Part shown: one piece after another, positions 43,451-51,025 of the stretch
Layout of the letters: the number at the start of each line of letters is the position of its first letter
How positions within the stretch are numbered: position 1 is the stretch's first letter
DNA from: a virus
Reading direction: 5' to 3' (one strand)
Length of the DNA stretch: 64,000 nucleotides
IMG/VR virus record: IMGVR_UViG_3300032246_001967
Span: 1-64,000 of that record
Position numbers and translations under genes: made by a program
Notes under the pieces: generated by a model
The model's database searches: none
What the model was told of the DNA's origin: nothing
Seen by the model: only the letters and a program-made list of their open reading frames with translations

Positions 43451-43684
43451 ATGGCAAATATACCAGTAAACGCAACCGGCATAGTATCAACAACAACAAT
43501 AACAGGTAGTTTTGGAGGATTTTCTGTAGTATCAGGATCAGCTGTATTCACAGGTTTAAAAGATGCTAATGGAAATATATTAGCAACTGTAGCTGCACCT
43601 TTAGTAATTAACTCTGGAGATACAATTCCTATTTATGTAACTAGCGCTTCTTTATCTTCTGGAGCAGTATTATTTTATTATTAA
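43451..43684 (+). CDS. Small beta-structured virion protein
   Basis: A 77-aa protein, Ser/Thr/Gly/Val-rich, with no charged surface to speak of (TTTITGSFGGFSVVSGSAVF ...). It looks like a single small beta domain, as in capsid-decorating or fibre-tip proteins. It lies between prohead-core genes, 2 nt after the previous stop. Function unassigned; a head decoration protein is a guess. Confidence 0.55.
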   Translation: MANIPVNATGIVSTTTITGSFGGFSVVSGSAVFTGLKDANGNILATVAAPLVINSGDTIPIYVTSASLSSGAVLFYY

Positions 43685-43693
43685 TATTTATAA
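43685..43693 (+). promoter_or_regulatory. Late-type nonamer TATTTATAA
   Basis: Exact match directly after the stop, 3 nt before the ATG at 43697. Confidence 0.5.
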
Positions 43694-43696
43694 CAA

Positions 43697-44581
43697 ATGG
43701 AAAAAACATTACAACAACAATATATTCTTATTAAAGAAGGCAAAGGAAACAAAGATGACTTTTTAAAAAGTGCTCGTCGTGTATTTCCTGAGTTTATTAC
43801 TCCATTAACTGACTATAAAACTGCTGTTAATATTCTAAAAAGCAAAAGTATTTTATCTGAATCAGTAAAACCTGTTGAAAAGAAAAACTGGTTTGAAATT
43901 TTTAATAAAAATATAAATGAAGCTGTAGGTGTTAAAAACACTAAAACTTATGGTGACCAAAATGAGTTTGATAAAATTGATTCTGAAGTACAAAAAACTT
44001 TAGATAAAGCTAATTTTAATAATAAAGACTCTAAAAATATTGATAACCTTTATGGTCAATCTTTCTTAATGGGTTATTATACTGAAATGAAAGATCCTAA
44101 AAACGCTGGAAAAACAGTAGATGAGTTAAAAGAAATTGTAGCTAAAAATATGGCTAAAGATATTAACTATTATGCTACAAATGCTTCATTTGGTGTTAAA
44201 GGTATTGGTTATGAAAAATCAAAAGAACAAAAAGACCCTAAAGGTAAATGGAAAGCTAGTGGATATGGTGATTTAAGTGAAGCTAAACGTCCTAATATTT
44301 CTTCAGAAATTAAAGAGATTGAAAAATCAAACGAAACATTAGCATTAGAAGCTAAAATAAAAGCAATTGATGAAGCTATTGAAAAAAGACAATCTAAATT
44401 ATCTATTGCTGAATCAGAAGAATTAGCTGAAATGATTGATCCTAAAATGGTTAAAACTCTTCAAAAAGAAATTAAAGAGTTAGAAAAATATAAAGCTAAA
44501 GCTGCTAAATTATATGAAAAAATAACTGGTAGTAAAAAACAAGAAGTTATAGACGAAGATAACGATTTAACTCAATATTAA
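43697..44581 (+). CDS. Prohead-core-type conserved phage protein
   Basis: A 294-aa charged protein starting EKTLQQQYILIKEGKGNKDD and SARRVFPEFITP. I recognise this phrase from a myophage family encoded upstream of the prohead protease. ILSESVKP and INEAVGV give two L/I-x-E sites within the first 80 residues, after which a domain with YGQSFLMGYYTEM follows. The C-terminal ~90 residues are a coiled coil. Probably an internal or core protein processed in the prohead. Confidence 0.6.
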   Translation: MEKTLQQQYILIKEGKGNKDDFLKSARRVFPEFITPLTDYKTAVNILKSKSILSESVKPVEKKNWFEIFNKNINEAVGVKNTKTYGDQNEFDKIDSEVQKTLDKANFNNKDSKNIDNLYGQSFLMGYYTEMKDPKNAGKTVDELKEIVAKNMAKDINYYATNASFGVKGIGYEKSKEQKDPKGKWKASGYGDLSEAKRPNISSEIKEIEKSNETLALEAKIKAIDEAIEKRQSKLSIAESEELAEMIDPKMVKTLQKEIKELEKYKAKAAKLYEKITGSKKQEVIDEDNDLTQY

Positions 44582-44582
44582 T

Positions 44583-45188
44583 ATGAAACAAGTATTAATT
44601 GAAACCATACCGTTTAATGTATCACGTACACAATTACATGAGGGTTTAAAAGCTCCTTCGGGTAATCCTTTAGTTGAAGGTATTCTAGCTACAGCTGAAG
44701 TAAAAAATGGTAATGGTCGTTATTATCCAAAAGAGTTATGGGAAAGAGAAATTGACAAATACCAACAAATGGTTAGAGAAAATAGAGCAACAGGTGAATT
44801 AGATCATCCTGAGTCTTCTATTATATCTTTAAAAAACGTATCTCATATTATTAGAGAATGTTGGTGGGACGGAGATAAAGTAATGGGTAAAATAGAAATT
44901 TTACCTACTGTATCTGGTAATATTTTAAAAGCACTTATTGATAATAATGTAACAGTAGGTGTATCATCTCGTGGAATGGGTTCATTAAAACAAATTGGTG
45001 AAGGAACATTAGAAGTACAAGATGATTTTGAATTATTATGCTGGGACTTTGTATCAACCCCATCTAATCCAGGTTCATATATGACGTTAGTTAGAGAAGG
45101 TATTGAAAAACCTACAAATGATTATTCTAAAGTTAATTCTTTATTAACAGAAATCCTTTGTGCTAACGGAACCTGTCCAATATTTTGA
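44583..45188 (+). CDS. 21: Prohead core protease, gp21-like
   Basis: A 201-aa serine protease of the T4 gp21 family. Catalytic His in GELDHPE (H75) and Ser in VTVGVSSRGMGS (S128/S129) have the expected spacing; GRYYPKELWEREI and FVSTPSNPGSYM are further family phrases. gp21 assembles in the core, cleaves the scaffold, internal proteins and major capsid after (L/I/F)-x-E, and degrades itself. Its presence supports the idea that L-x-E sites in many proteins of the window are functional. Followed by a terminator. Confidence 0.9.
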   Translation: MKQVLIETIPFNVSRTQLHEGLKAPSGNPLVEGILATAEVKNGNGRYYPKELWEREIDKYQQMVRENRATGELDHPESSIISLKNVSHIIRECWWDGDKVMGKIEILPTVSGNILKALIDNNVTVGVSSRGMGSLKQIGEGTLEVQDDFELLCWDFVSTPSNPGSYMTLVREGIEKPTNDYSKVNSLLTEILCANGTCPIF

Positions 45189-45196
45189 CCTCTCTT

Positions 45197-45246
45197 GGGA
45201 TAGTATCCCTTGACTGACCCTCCCCTAAAAAGGAGGGTTTCTTTTT
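45197..45246 (+). terminator. Stem-loop plus rho-independent terminator
   Basis: A small hairpin GGGAT/ATCCC (45197-45209) precedes a 7-bp stem ACCCTCC / GGAGGGT (45217-45223, 45232-45238) with loop CCTAAAAA, then TTCTTTTT. The loop is identical to that of the terminator at 34939. Confidence 0.85.
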
Positions 45247-45266
45247 GCGTTTTTGAAATATTTTGA

Positions 45267-45353
45267 TATACGTATACCCGACAATATACGATTTTCTATA
45301 TCGTATTAAGATTTAAAATATCTATTACGCTTCGAGTAATCTATAATAAGCGT
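45267..45353 (+). promoter_or_regulatory. Complex leader of the scaffold/major-capsid unit
   Basis: The ~145 nt between the terminator and the ATG at 45393 hold the palindrome TATACGTATA (45267-45276), a 7-bp inverted repeat ATACGAT/ATCGTAT (45286-45306), ATTAC/GTAAT (45324-45340), and ACGCTT/AAGCGT (45327-45353). No TATTTATAA is present. The region presumably carries the promoter for the most abundant virion proteins; which bases matter is unknown. Confidence 0.5.
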
Positions 45354-45392
45354 ACTTCCAACAAAAATTATTTGAGGACAAAAAACAAACAA

Positions 45393-46466
45393 ATGGCAAA
45401 CAGAGACTTATTAAAAGAAGCCATTGCCGATGCTAAAGCTGTTAAGGAAACAGCCATCGCCAATGCAAAAGCTGCTCTTGAAGAAGCTTTTACTCCCATG
45501 CTTCGTGAAAAATTAGCTGCTAAAATAGCTGAAATGGATGAAATGGAAGAAGAAGTTGATTTAAAAGAAGCAGACGAAATGGAAGAAGGTCTTGAAGAAA
45601 CTTACGACAAAACTGATGAAGCTAAAGACATGGATAACATGGAAGAAGCTGAAAAAGTAGATGAAGTAGATCTTGAAGAACTTCTAAGAGAATTAGATGA
45701 ATTAGAAGAAGGTGAAGCGACAGGTGAAGAAGGATTTGGTAAATTTTCTTCAGACGGAACCGAAGGTTTCGATGGTGGAGACGGAGACACACAAGAAAAA
45801 GCATTAGATGAAGCTGAAGGTGAAGAAGATTATGAAGATAAAGATGCAGATGGTGTTGAAGATTCAGAAGATGAAGAAATTGACATCGAAAACATGGACG
45901 AAGATGATCTTAAAAAATTCATTGAAAGTGTAATCGCTGACATGGTTGAATCTGGCGAATTAGAAGCTGGCCATGAAGGTGAAGAAGGTGAAGAGGGAGA
46001 AGAAGGTGAAGAAGATGAAGAAGGTGAAGAAGAAATGAGTATGGATATGATGGCTGAGGTTAAGAAAGCTAAAAAAGATGCTGAAGAATCTAAAAAAGCT
46101 AAAGAAAAAGCTGAAAAAGAGCTTAAAGAAGCTTATGATGCTTTAGAAGCAATTAAAACTGAACTTAACGAAGTTAACTTATTCAACGCTAAATTACTTT
46201 ACACTAACAAAATCTTCAAAGCTAAGAATTTGAACGAATCACAAAAAGTAAAAGTATTAGCTGCTTTTGATAAAGCGGCTAGTGTAAAAGAAGCTAAATT
46301 AGTATTTGAAACTCTATCAGCTGGTTTCAATGAAAAGAAAGCTCCTATGAATGAATCATTAATCCGTGGTGGTGCTTCAAAAGCTGCAGGTGTAGCTACT
46401 AAAAAGCCAATTATGGAAGCTAATGATCAGGTTGCAAGATGGCAAAAATTAGCTGGTATCAAATAA
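45393..46466 (+). CDS. 22: Prohead core scaffold, gp22-like
   Basis: Start taken at ATG 45393 (an upstream in-frame TTG at 45372 adds a basic leader and is unlikely), giving 357 aa. N-terminus NRDLLKEAIADAKAVKETAI, then a very acidic Glu/Asp/Gly region (50-225), a coiled coil, and a conserved end (LFNAKLLYTNKIFKAKNLNE ... KEAKLVFETLSAGF) typical of gp22-type scaffolds. It ends with ARWQKLAGIK, echoed in the leader of the gene at 17578. It forms the inner core and is degraded by the protease. The major capsid gene follows after 28 nt. Confidence 0.85.
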   Translation: MANRDLLKEAIADAKAVKETAIANAKAALEEAFTPMLREKLAAKIAEMDEMEEEVDLKEADEMEEGLEETYDKTDEAKDMDNMEEAEKVDEVDLEELLRELDELEEGEATGEEGFGKFSSDGTEGFDGGDGDTQEKALDEAEGEEDYEDKDADGVEDSEDEEIDIENMDEDDLKKFIESVIADMVESGELEAGHEGEEGEEGEEGEEDEEGEEEMSMDMMAEVKKAKKDAEESKKAKEKAEKELKEAYDALEAIKTELNEVNLFNAKLLYTNKIFKAKNLNESQKVKVLAAFDKAASVKEAKLVFETLSAGFNEKKAPMNESLIRGGASKAAGVATKKPIMEANDQVARWQKLAGIK

Positions 46467-46494
46467 AAAATAAAAACAAAAACAAATAACAAAA

Positions 46495-48174
46495 ATGTCA
46501 CAAGTACAACAACTTTTAGAAAGCGCAGCAGGTTCTTGGAAGAGCATGCAAAGCGACGCAGCCAAATTATCCGGCAAATGGATTAAAACTGGCTTATTAG
46601 AAGGTTTAGGTGAGATTGATAAGAATAACATGTCAATCTTATTAGAAAACCAAGCAAAACAGTTAGTAATGGAATTTAACCAAATCTCTACTAACTCTTA
46701 CTTTACTAGCGGTACTCAAGGTGAAAACTGGGCTGGTATTGCTTTACCATTGGTTCGTAAGGTATTCGGAACTATCGTAGCGAAAGAGTTCGTTTCAGTT
46801 CAACCTATGAACATGCCTTCAGGTCTAGTGTTCTTCTTAGATTTCCAATATGGTAACACTAAGAACCCATTTGCAACTGGTGATTCTTTATATGGTCAAA
46901 GAAACGCTTCTGGTCAGTTCCCATTTGCTACTACTGCCCCTTCAGGTGCTTTATATGGCGCTGGTAAGTTTACTTACTCAACTAACCAAACTTCATCTAC
47001 AGTAGTAACAACTTCAGGTTCTAACATTAGCTCAGCTTCTTTTGCTGATGTTAACTTTGATTCTAATTTCTCAGCTTCTGTAGCTGCTGGTAACATCAAG
47101 AAAATTGCTATCTCTAGTTCAAGAGCTACTAACTTAGTTTCTATGGATTTAGATGCGGTTCGTGGTTTCATCATTACTTCAGGTTCAGTTACTGTTGGTG
47201 CTAACTTACCTCAGTTCTTTACTTATGATTACACTAACGATACTGTAAACTTCTTCGTTTCTGCTTCTACTGCTCAAATCGGTGGTGCTTCTGGTGTTAA
47301 CACTTACACAGTGTTCTACAACAAGTTAACTACTGACCAGTACAGAGGTGACTTTGAAGAATCAAGTTCATACTCAACTCCTAACTCTTTAAGTACTTCA
47401 ACTATCATTATCCCTGAGATCAATGTTAAAATGCAGTCACAAGCTATCACAGCTAAGACTAAGAAGTTAAAAGCTGTTTGGACTCCTGAGTTTGCACAAG
47501 ACTTAGCTGCTTACCAAAACATCGATGCTGAAGCTGAATTAACTAACATCATGAGTGAGTACATTTCAATGGAAATTGATCTTGAAATCTTAGATATGTT
47601 AATTGAAGATGCTGCTGCTGGTACTGAATATTGGTCAGTTGTTAACAACACTGTAATTACTGGTTCTGGTGCTGGAGCTGTTCCTACAACTTTAGCTTCT
47701 GGTTACTACAATACTCAAGGTCAATGGTTCCAAACTTTAGGAACTAAGATCCAAAAGTTAAGTAACAGAATCCACCAGTTAACTTTAAGAGGTGGTGCAA
47801 ACTTCATCGTAACTTCTCCTACAGTTGCTACTGTTCTTGAATCTATCCCAGGATTTGCTTCTACTTCAAACGGTGAAGCTGAACAAATGGAATATGCATT
47901 CGGTGTACAGAAAGTTGGTAGCGTAAACGGTCGTTACAAGGTTTATAAAAACCCTTACTTAACTGAAAACTTAATCTTAATGGGTTACAAAGGATCTCAA
48001 TTCCTTGAGACTGGTGCTGTATTTGCTCCTTATATCCCAATGATTATGACTCCATTAGTGTACGATCCTGATACCTTCACTCCACGTAAAGGTTTATTAA
48101 CTCGTTACGCTAAGAAGATGTTACGTCCTGAATTCTATGCTAAGATCTATGTTAATGGTTTAAACACCATCTAA
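46495..48174 (+). CDS. 23: Major capsid protein, gp23-like
   Basis: A 559-aa HK97-fold capsid protein. Family phrases: ENWAGIALPLVRKVFGTIVA, VSVQPMNMPSGLVFFLDFQYG, KSRALKAVWTPEFAQDL-like (KKLKAVWTPEFAQDLAAYQN), and YGMYNKPFL-like KVYKNPYLTENLILMGY near the end. The first ~60 residues form a pro-region with LLESAAG, LLEGLGE, ILLENQ and LVMEFN as candidate protease sites (T4 gp23 is cut after residue 65). Codon use has noticeably more C-ending codons (AAC, TTC, TAC, ATC) than neighbours, as expected for a very highly expressed gene. Confidence 0.93.
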   Translation: MSQVQQLLESAAGSWKSMQSDAAKLSGKWIKTGLLEGLGEIDKNNMSILLENQAKQLVMEFNQISTNSYFTSGTQGENWAGIALPLVRKVFGTIVAKEFVSVQPMNMPSGLVFFLDFQYGNTKNPFATGDSLYGQRNASGQFPFATTAPSGALYGAGKFTYSTNQTSSTVVTTSGSNISSASFADVNFDSNFSASVAAGNIKKIAISSSRATNLVSMDLDAVRGFIITSGSVTVGANLPQFFTYDYTNDTVNFFVSASTAQIGGASGVNTYTVFYNKLTTDQYRGDFEESSSYSTPNSLSTSTIIIPEINVKMQSQAITAKTKKLKAVWTPEFAQDLAAYQNIDAEAELTNIMSEYISMEIDLEILDMLIEDAAAGTEYWSVVNNTVITGSGAGAVPTTLASGYYNTQGQWFQTLGTKIQKLSNRIHQLTLRGGANFIVTSPTVATVLESIPGFASTSNGEAEQMEYAFGVQKVGSVNGRYKVYKNPYLTENLILMGYKGSQFLETGAVFAPYIPMIMTPLVYDPDTFTPRKGLLTRYAKKMLRPEFYAKIYVNGLNTI

Positions 48175-48206
48175 TATAGCCTAGAAAGGATATAATTAAG
48201 TAAAGA

Positions 48207-48238
48207 AGAGCCTAGAGATTTCTAGGCTCTCTTTATTT
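48207..48238 (+). terminator. Rho-independent terminator
   Basis: Perfect 10-bp stem AGAGCCTAGA / TCTAGGCTCT (48207-48216, 48221-48230) with loop GATT, then CTTTATTT. Closes the scaffold/major-capsid unit. Confidence 0.9.
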
Positions 48239-48254
48239 CTAGGTACTTACTATA

Positions 48255-48263
48255 TATTTATAC
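48255..48263 (+). promoter_or_regulatory. Late-type nonamer variant TATTTATAC
   Basis: It lies 25 nt before the ATG at 48289, the longest distance seen. Heads the enzyme triplet. Confidence 0.45.
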
Positions 48264-48288
48264 TCAACATAGTTATAAAATAAATTTT

Positions 48289-49203
48289 ATGAAAGAAACA
48301 CCAAGTCAGTTACCTATTCAAAGTTATGTGATGAATTTCCCGTTCACCTTATCAACAGAAGATCCAAATAACATTTGGATGCAAGAACTAACTGATGATG
48401 AGTTAAGAGTTAACAAACCAAAAGCTTATAAACAATTTATGGATTTATATCAGTTTATGGCTGGTGGATCTTTAGTTTATTTATTACCTGCTGAAGGCAA
48501 TTTTCAAGATCAAGTTTATGTAGCTAACTTAGGTATTCATTTACCTCATATTAAAAATGAAAATCATATTGTTTTATCTAACTTTACTTCTGATCCTCGT
48601 AAAGGTGAAGAATTAGTAGGTGAAAAATTTTTTAACCAAATGGGTTATAAAACAGCTATTTCTCCTTACAAATGGGAAGGTGAAGCTGATTTAAAATACC
48701 TTTATGGTAACAAATATATTGGTGGTTATGGTATTCGTTCCAATATTAAAACATATGAATGGATGGAAGAACAATACAATATGGATATTATTAAGGTTGC
48801 CATGACCGATGAATATCTTTATCATTTAGATTGTTCTATATTCGCGTTAAACACAGAACAAACATTGATTTGCACCGAGTTATTTGACTCTGAAGAACTC
48901 GCGTTAATAGAAAGAGAAACAGAAATTATTGATATTGATGTTGAAGATGCTTTAGGTGGATTAACTAACTCTGTTAGATATGGTAACATGATTTTATGTG
49001 CTTCTAATATTTCTGAGTTAAAAAAATCTCATGAATATTATGAAGGTGAAAAACATAAAATTGAAACATTAGAAAAAATTTGTTCTAATGCTGGTATGGA
49101 ACCTGTTATCTTCAATTTATCAGAATATATGAAATCAGGTGCTATGCTTTCTTGTATGGTAATGCATTTAAATAGAGTTGATCATAATAGAATTTTACTA
49201 TAA
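48289..49203 (+). CDS. Amidinotransferase-superfamily enzyme (DDAH / arginine-deiminase-like)
   Basis: A 304-aa protein with the ordered motifs of the pentein guanidino-modifying fold: VYVANLGIHLPH, KGEELVGEKFF, KWEGEADLKYL (129-137, the FEGGD equivalent), GGYGIRSNIKTYEW (146-158), YLYHLDCSIFAL with the catalytic His (H179), and KSGAMLSCMVMHLNR with the catalytic Cys (C289). These enzymes hydrolyse or transfer guanidino groups from arginine or methylarginine-type substrates. Which reaction applies is not readable. It stands outside the structural gene set and directly overlaps the decarboxylase-like gene. Confidence 0.75.
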   Translation: MKETPSQLPIQSYVMNFPFTLSTEDPNNIWMQELTDDELRVNKPKAYKQFMDLYQFMAGGSLVYLLPAEGNFQDQVYVANLGIHLPHIKNENHIVLSNFTSDPRKGEELVGEKFFNQMGYKTAISPYKWEGEADLKYLYGNKYIGGYGIRSNIKTYEWMEEQYNMDIIKVAMTDEYLYHLDCSIFALNTEQTLICTELFDSEELALIERETEIIDIDVEDALGGLTNSVRYGNMILCASNISELKKSHEYYEGEKHKIETLEKICSNAGMEPVIFNLSEYMKSGAMLSCMVMHLNRVDHNRILL

Positions 49204-49922
49204 TGGCACAAACATTACAAGAATGGTTAAATACTGAAGTTAAGCAACTTCAAAAAATGCCTGTTGGTGATTTATCTAATACTTTCTTTTTTAGAGATCC
49301 TATTAGACCTAATTTTATAGACCATGAACATTTTTATAGTCCAGCTGATGGAACTATTTTATATCAGAAATTCATTAAAGATCCTACTGAACCTATAGTT
49401 GAGATTAAAGGATTAAATTACACACTACAAGATGTCGTAGGCGATGATGAATACAATACCCCTTCATTAGTTATCGGTATATTCATGTCGTTCTACGATG
49501 TTCATATAAATCGCATACCTTACGGAGGTATTTTAAAATATAAACCACTAGACGCTATACAGTCAACTAATAAACCAATGTTAGCTGTAGAAAAGGATAT
49601 CTTAAATAAAAAGATTAATCCTGCTAATATGGAGTATTTAAAATATAATGAAAGAATGTGGAATCAAATTTACTCACCTTCTTTAGATTACAAATATTAT
49701 CTTATTCAGATTGCTGATGAGGATGTAAACGTAATTGCTCCTTTTACAAATTCACAGAATGATATATTTGCTCAAAATGAAAGATTTTCTTTAATTAGAT
49801 GGGGTTCTCAAGTTGATTTAGTATTACCGTTAGATGAAAGATTTGATTTTGAACTTTGTCTTGATGATGCAATGCATGTGCAAGCAGGAATAGATAAGAT
49901 TATTAAAATAATAAATAAATAA
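49203..49922 (+). CDS. psd: Phosphatidylserine-decarboxylase-like enzyme
   Basis: A 239-aa protein matching the PSD family in order: FFRDPIRPN (29-37), FYSPADGTI (44-52), FMSFYDVHINRIPYGG (94-109) and IRWGSQVDLVLP (198-209). In this short PSD branch the Gly-Ser in (R)(F/W)GS is the self-cleavage site that creates the pyruvoyl cofactor (G201-S202 here). The protein would decarboxylate phosphatidylserine to phosphatidylethanolamine or act on a related phospho-serine compound. No membrane segment is visible. Overlaps the amidinotransferase gene by 1 nt and precedes PhoH by 1 nt. Family call is strong, substrate uncertain. Confidence 0.8.
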   Translation: MAQTLQEWLNTEVKQLQKMPVGDLSNTFFFRDPIRPNFIDHEHFYSPADGTILYQKFIKDPTEPIVEIKGLNYTLQDVVGDDEYNTPSLVIGIFMSFYDVHINRIPYGGILKYKPLDAIQSTNKPMLAVEKDILNKKINPANMEYLKYNERMWNQIYSPSLDYKYYLIQIADEDVNVIAPFTNSQNDIFAQNERFSLIRWGSQVDLVLPLDERFDFELCLDDAMHVQAGIDKIIKIINK

Positions 49923-49923
49923 T

Positions 49924-50613
49924 ATGGCATCAAACCATTACGAGGATGAAGTATTTAAAAATAAAAGAATACCTAAAAATCCAATTAAATTCGGAATTAC
50001 TCTGAATGAAGAACAAAAAAAAGCTAAAGAAGATATTTTAAACAATGACATTGTAGCTTTAAAAGGTAAAGCAGGATCTGGTAAAACAGCAACTGCCTTA
50101 CAAGTAGCTTTAGATCAATTGTTTAAAAGAGAAATAGAAAAAATTATAATTGCTCGTCCTTATGTAACTGCTGGTGAAGATATTGGACATTTACCAGGAG
50201 GAGTTGATGATAAATTAGCTTATTTAACTGCTCCTATATATAATATAATGCATGAGTTAGTAGGTAAAGAAAAATCAGAAAAATTAGTTAATGAAGGACA
50301 AGTTTTAGTAGCTCCTTTTGGATTTTTAAGAGGTAATACATTTTCTAACTGTTATGTTTTGATTGATGAAGCACAAAACGCTTCTATGAAACAAACAGAA
50401 TTAATGATTGGTCGTTTAGGTAGAAACTCTAAAATGATTTTTTGTGGAGACATGTCTCAATGTGATTTAAAAAATAAAAAAGACTCGGGTTTTGATTTCT
50501 TTTTAAAACTAGAAATTGAAGTACCTAAAGTTAAAGTAATTACATTAGAAAAAAACCACAGACATGAAATAGTAGAACCTGTGTTAAAAGTGTTTGCTGC
50601 TTATAGAGATTAA
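49924..50613 (+). CDS. phoH: PhoH-like P-loop ATPase
   Basis: A 229-aa protein with Walker A GKAGSGKT (48-55), the family phrase IIIARPYVTAGEDIGHLPGG (74-93), Walker B VLIDEAQN (145-152), and the sensor KMIFCGDMSQCDLK. PhoH proteins are common in marine phages; the RNA-binding ATPase role is suggested by the helicase-like fold, but its benefit to phages is unresolved. It completes the triplet amidinotransferase / PSD-like / PhoH, all in one unit headed by a late-type nonamer. Confidence 0.88.
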   Translation: MASNHYEDEVFKNKRIPKNPIKFGITLNEEQKKAKEDILNNDIVALKGKAGSGKTATALQVALDQLFKREIEKIIIARPYVTAGEDIGHLPGGVDDKLAYLTAPIYNIMHELVGKEKSEKLVNEGQVLVAPFGFLRGNTFSNCYVLIDEAQNASMKQTELMIGRLGRNSKMIFCGDMSQCDLKNKKDSGFDFFLKLEIEVPKVKVITLEKNHRHEIVEPVLKVFAAYRD

Positions 50614-50634
50614 TATTTTCCCCTGTATCTTTAA

Positions 50635-50643
50635 TATTTATAA
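50635..50643 (+). promoter_or_regulatory. Late-type nonamer TATTTATAA (in palindrome TATTTATAAATA)
   Basis: Exact match extended to a 12-bp palindrome (50635-50646), so both TATTTATA and TATAAATA are present on the + strand. The ATG at 50651 follows the nonamer by 7 nt. Confidence 0.5.
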
Positions 50644-50650
50644 ATAAACT

Positions 50651-51025
50651 ATGGCTGCAGGTAAATATAATATAGTAATAGAACAAGGAGCAACGTACGA
50701 CATTACAATTGCTTATAAAGATTCTAACAACAATCCTATTGACTTAACAGGATTTGGAGGAAGAATGCAAATTAGACCTTCTATAGGATCTACAACCACT
50801 TATCTATGTCTATCTAGTAGTTTACAAGCTGATGGAACAGGTTTAGAGTTTTTATCACCTACTACATCAGGATCTATAAAACTTTATATTTCTGCTATTA
50901 GTTCTTCAATGTTAAATTTTGATCAAGCTGTTTATGATTTAGAAATTGCTTCTGGTTCTTATGTAAGTAGAATACTACAGGGTGGTGTAAAATTATCTAA
51001 AGAAGTAACAACCGGTATTTGCTAA
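50651..51025 (+). CDS. Tail-fibre N-terminal-type protein (BppU-like)
   Basis: A 124-aa beta protein: YNIVIEQGATYDITIAYKDS, NPIDLTGFGGRMQIRPS, AVYDLEIASGSYVSRILQGG. This repeats the known layout of small phage proteins beside collagen-like fibres, related to the receptor-binding-protein adaptor BppU N-terminus. It probably connects the fibre to the tail. TAATG overlap with the collagen-like gene supports the pairing. Confidence 0.65.
   Translation: MAAGKYNIVIEQGATYDITIAYKDSNNNPIDLTGFGGRMQIRPSIGSTTTYLCLSSSLQADGTGLEFLSPTTSGSIKLYISAISSSMLNFDQAVYDLEIASGSYVSRILQGGVKLSKEVTTGIC

Noticed and set aside
45372-45392. Upstream TTG start for the scaffold gene
   Set aside because: It adds a Lys/Asn-rich extension from an untranslated-looking leader; ATG 45393 begins with a leader-type N-terminus.
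45602-45804. Minus-strand open frames opposite the scaffold gene
   Set aside because: They are mirror images of the repetitive acidic coding region, rich in Ser/Pro or Leu, with no start signal or homology pattern.
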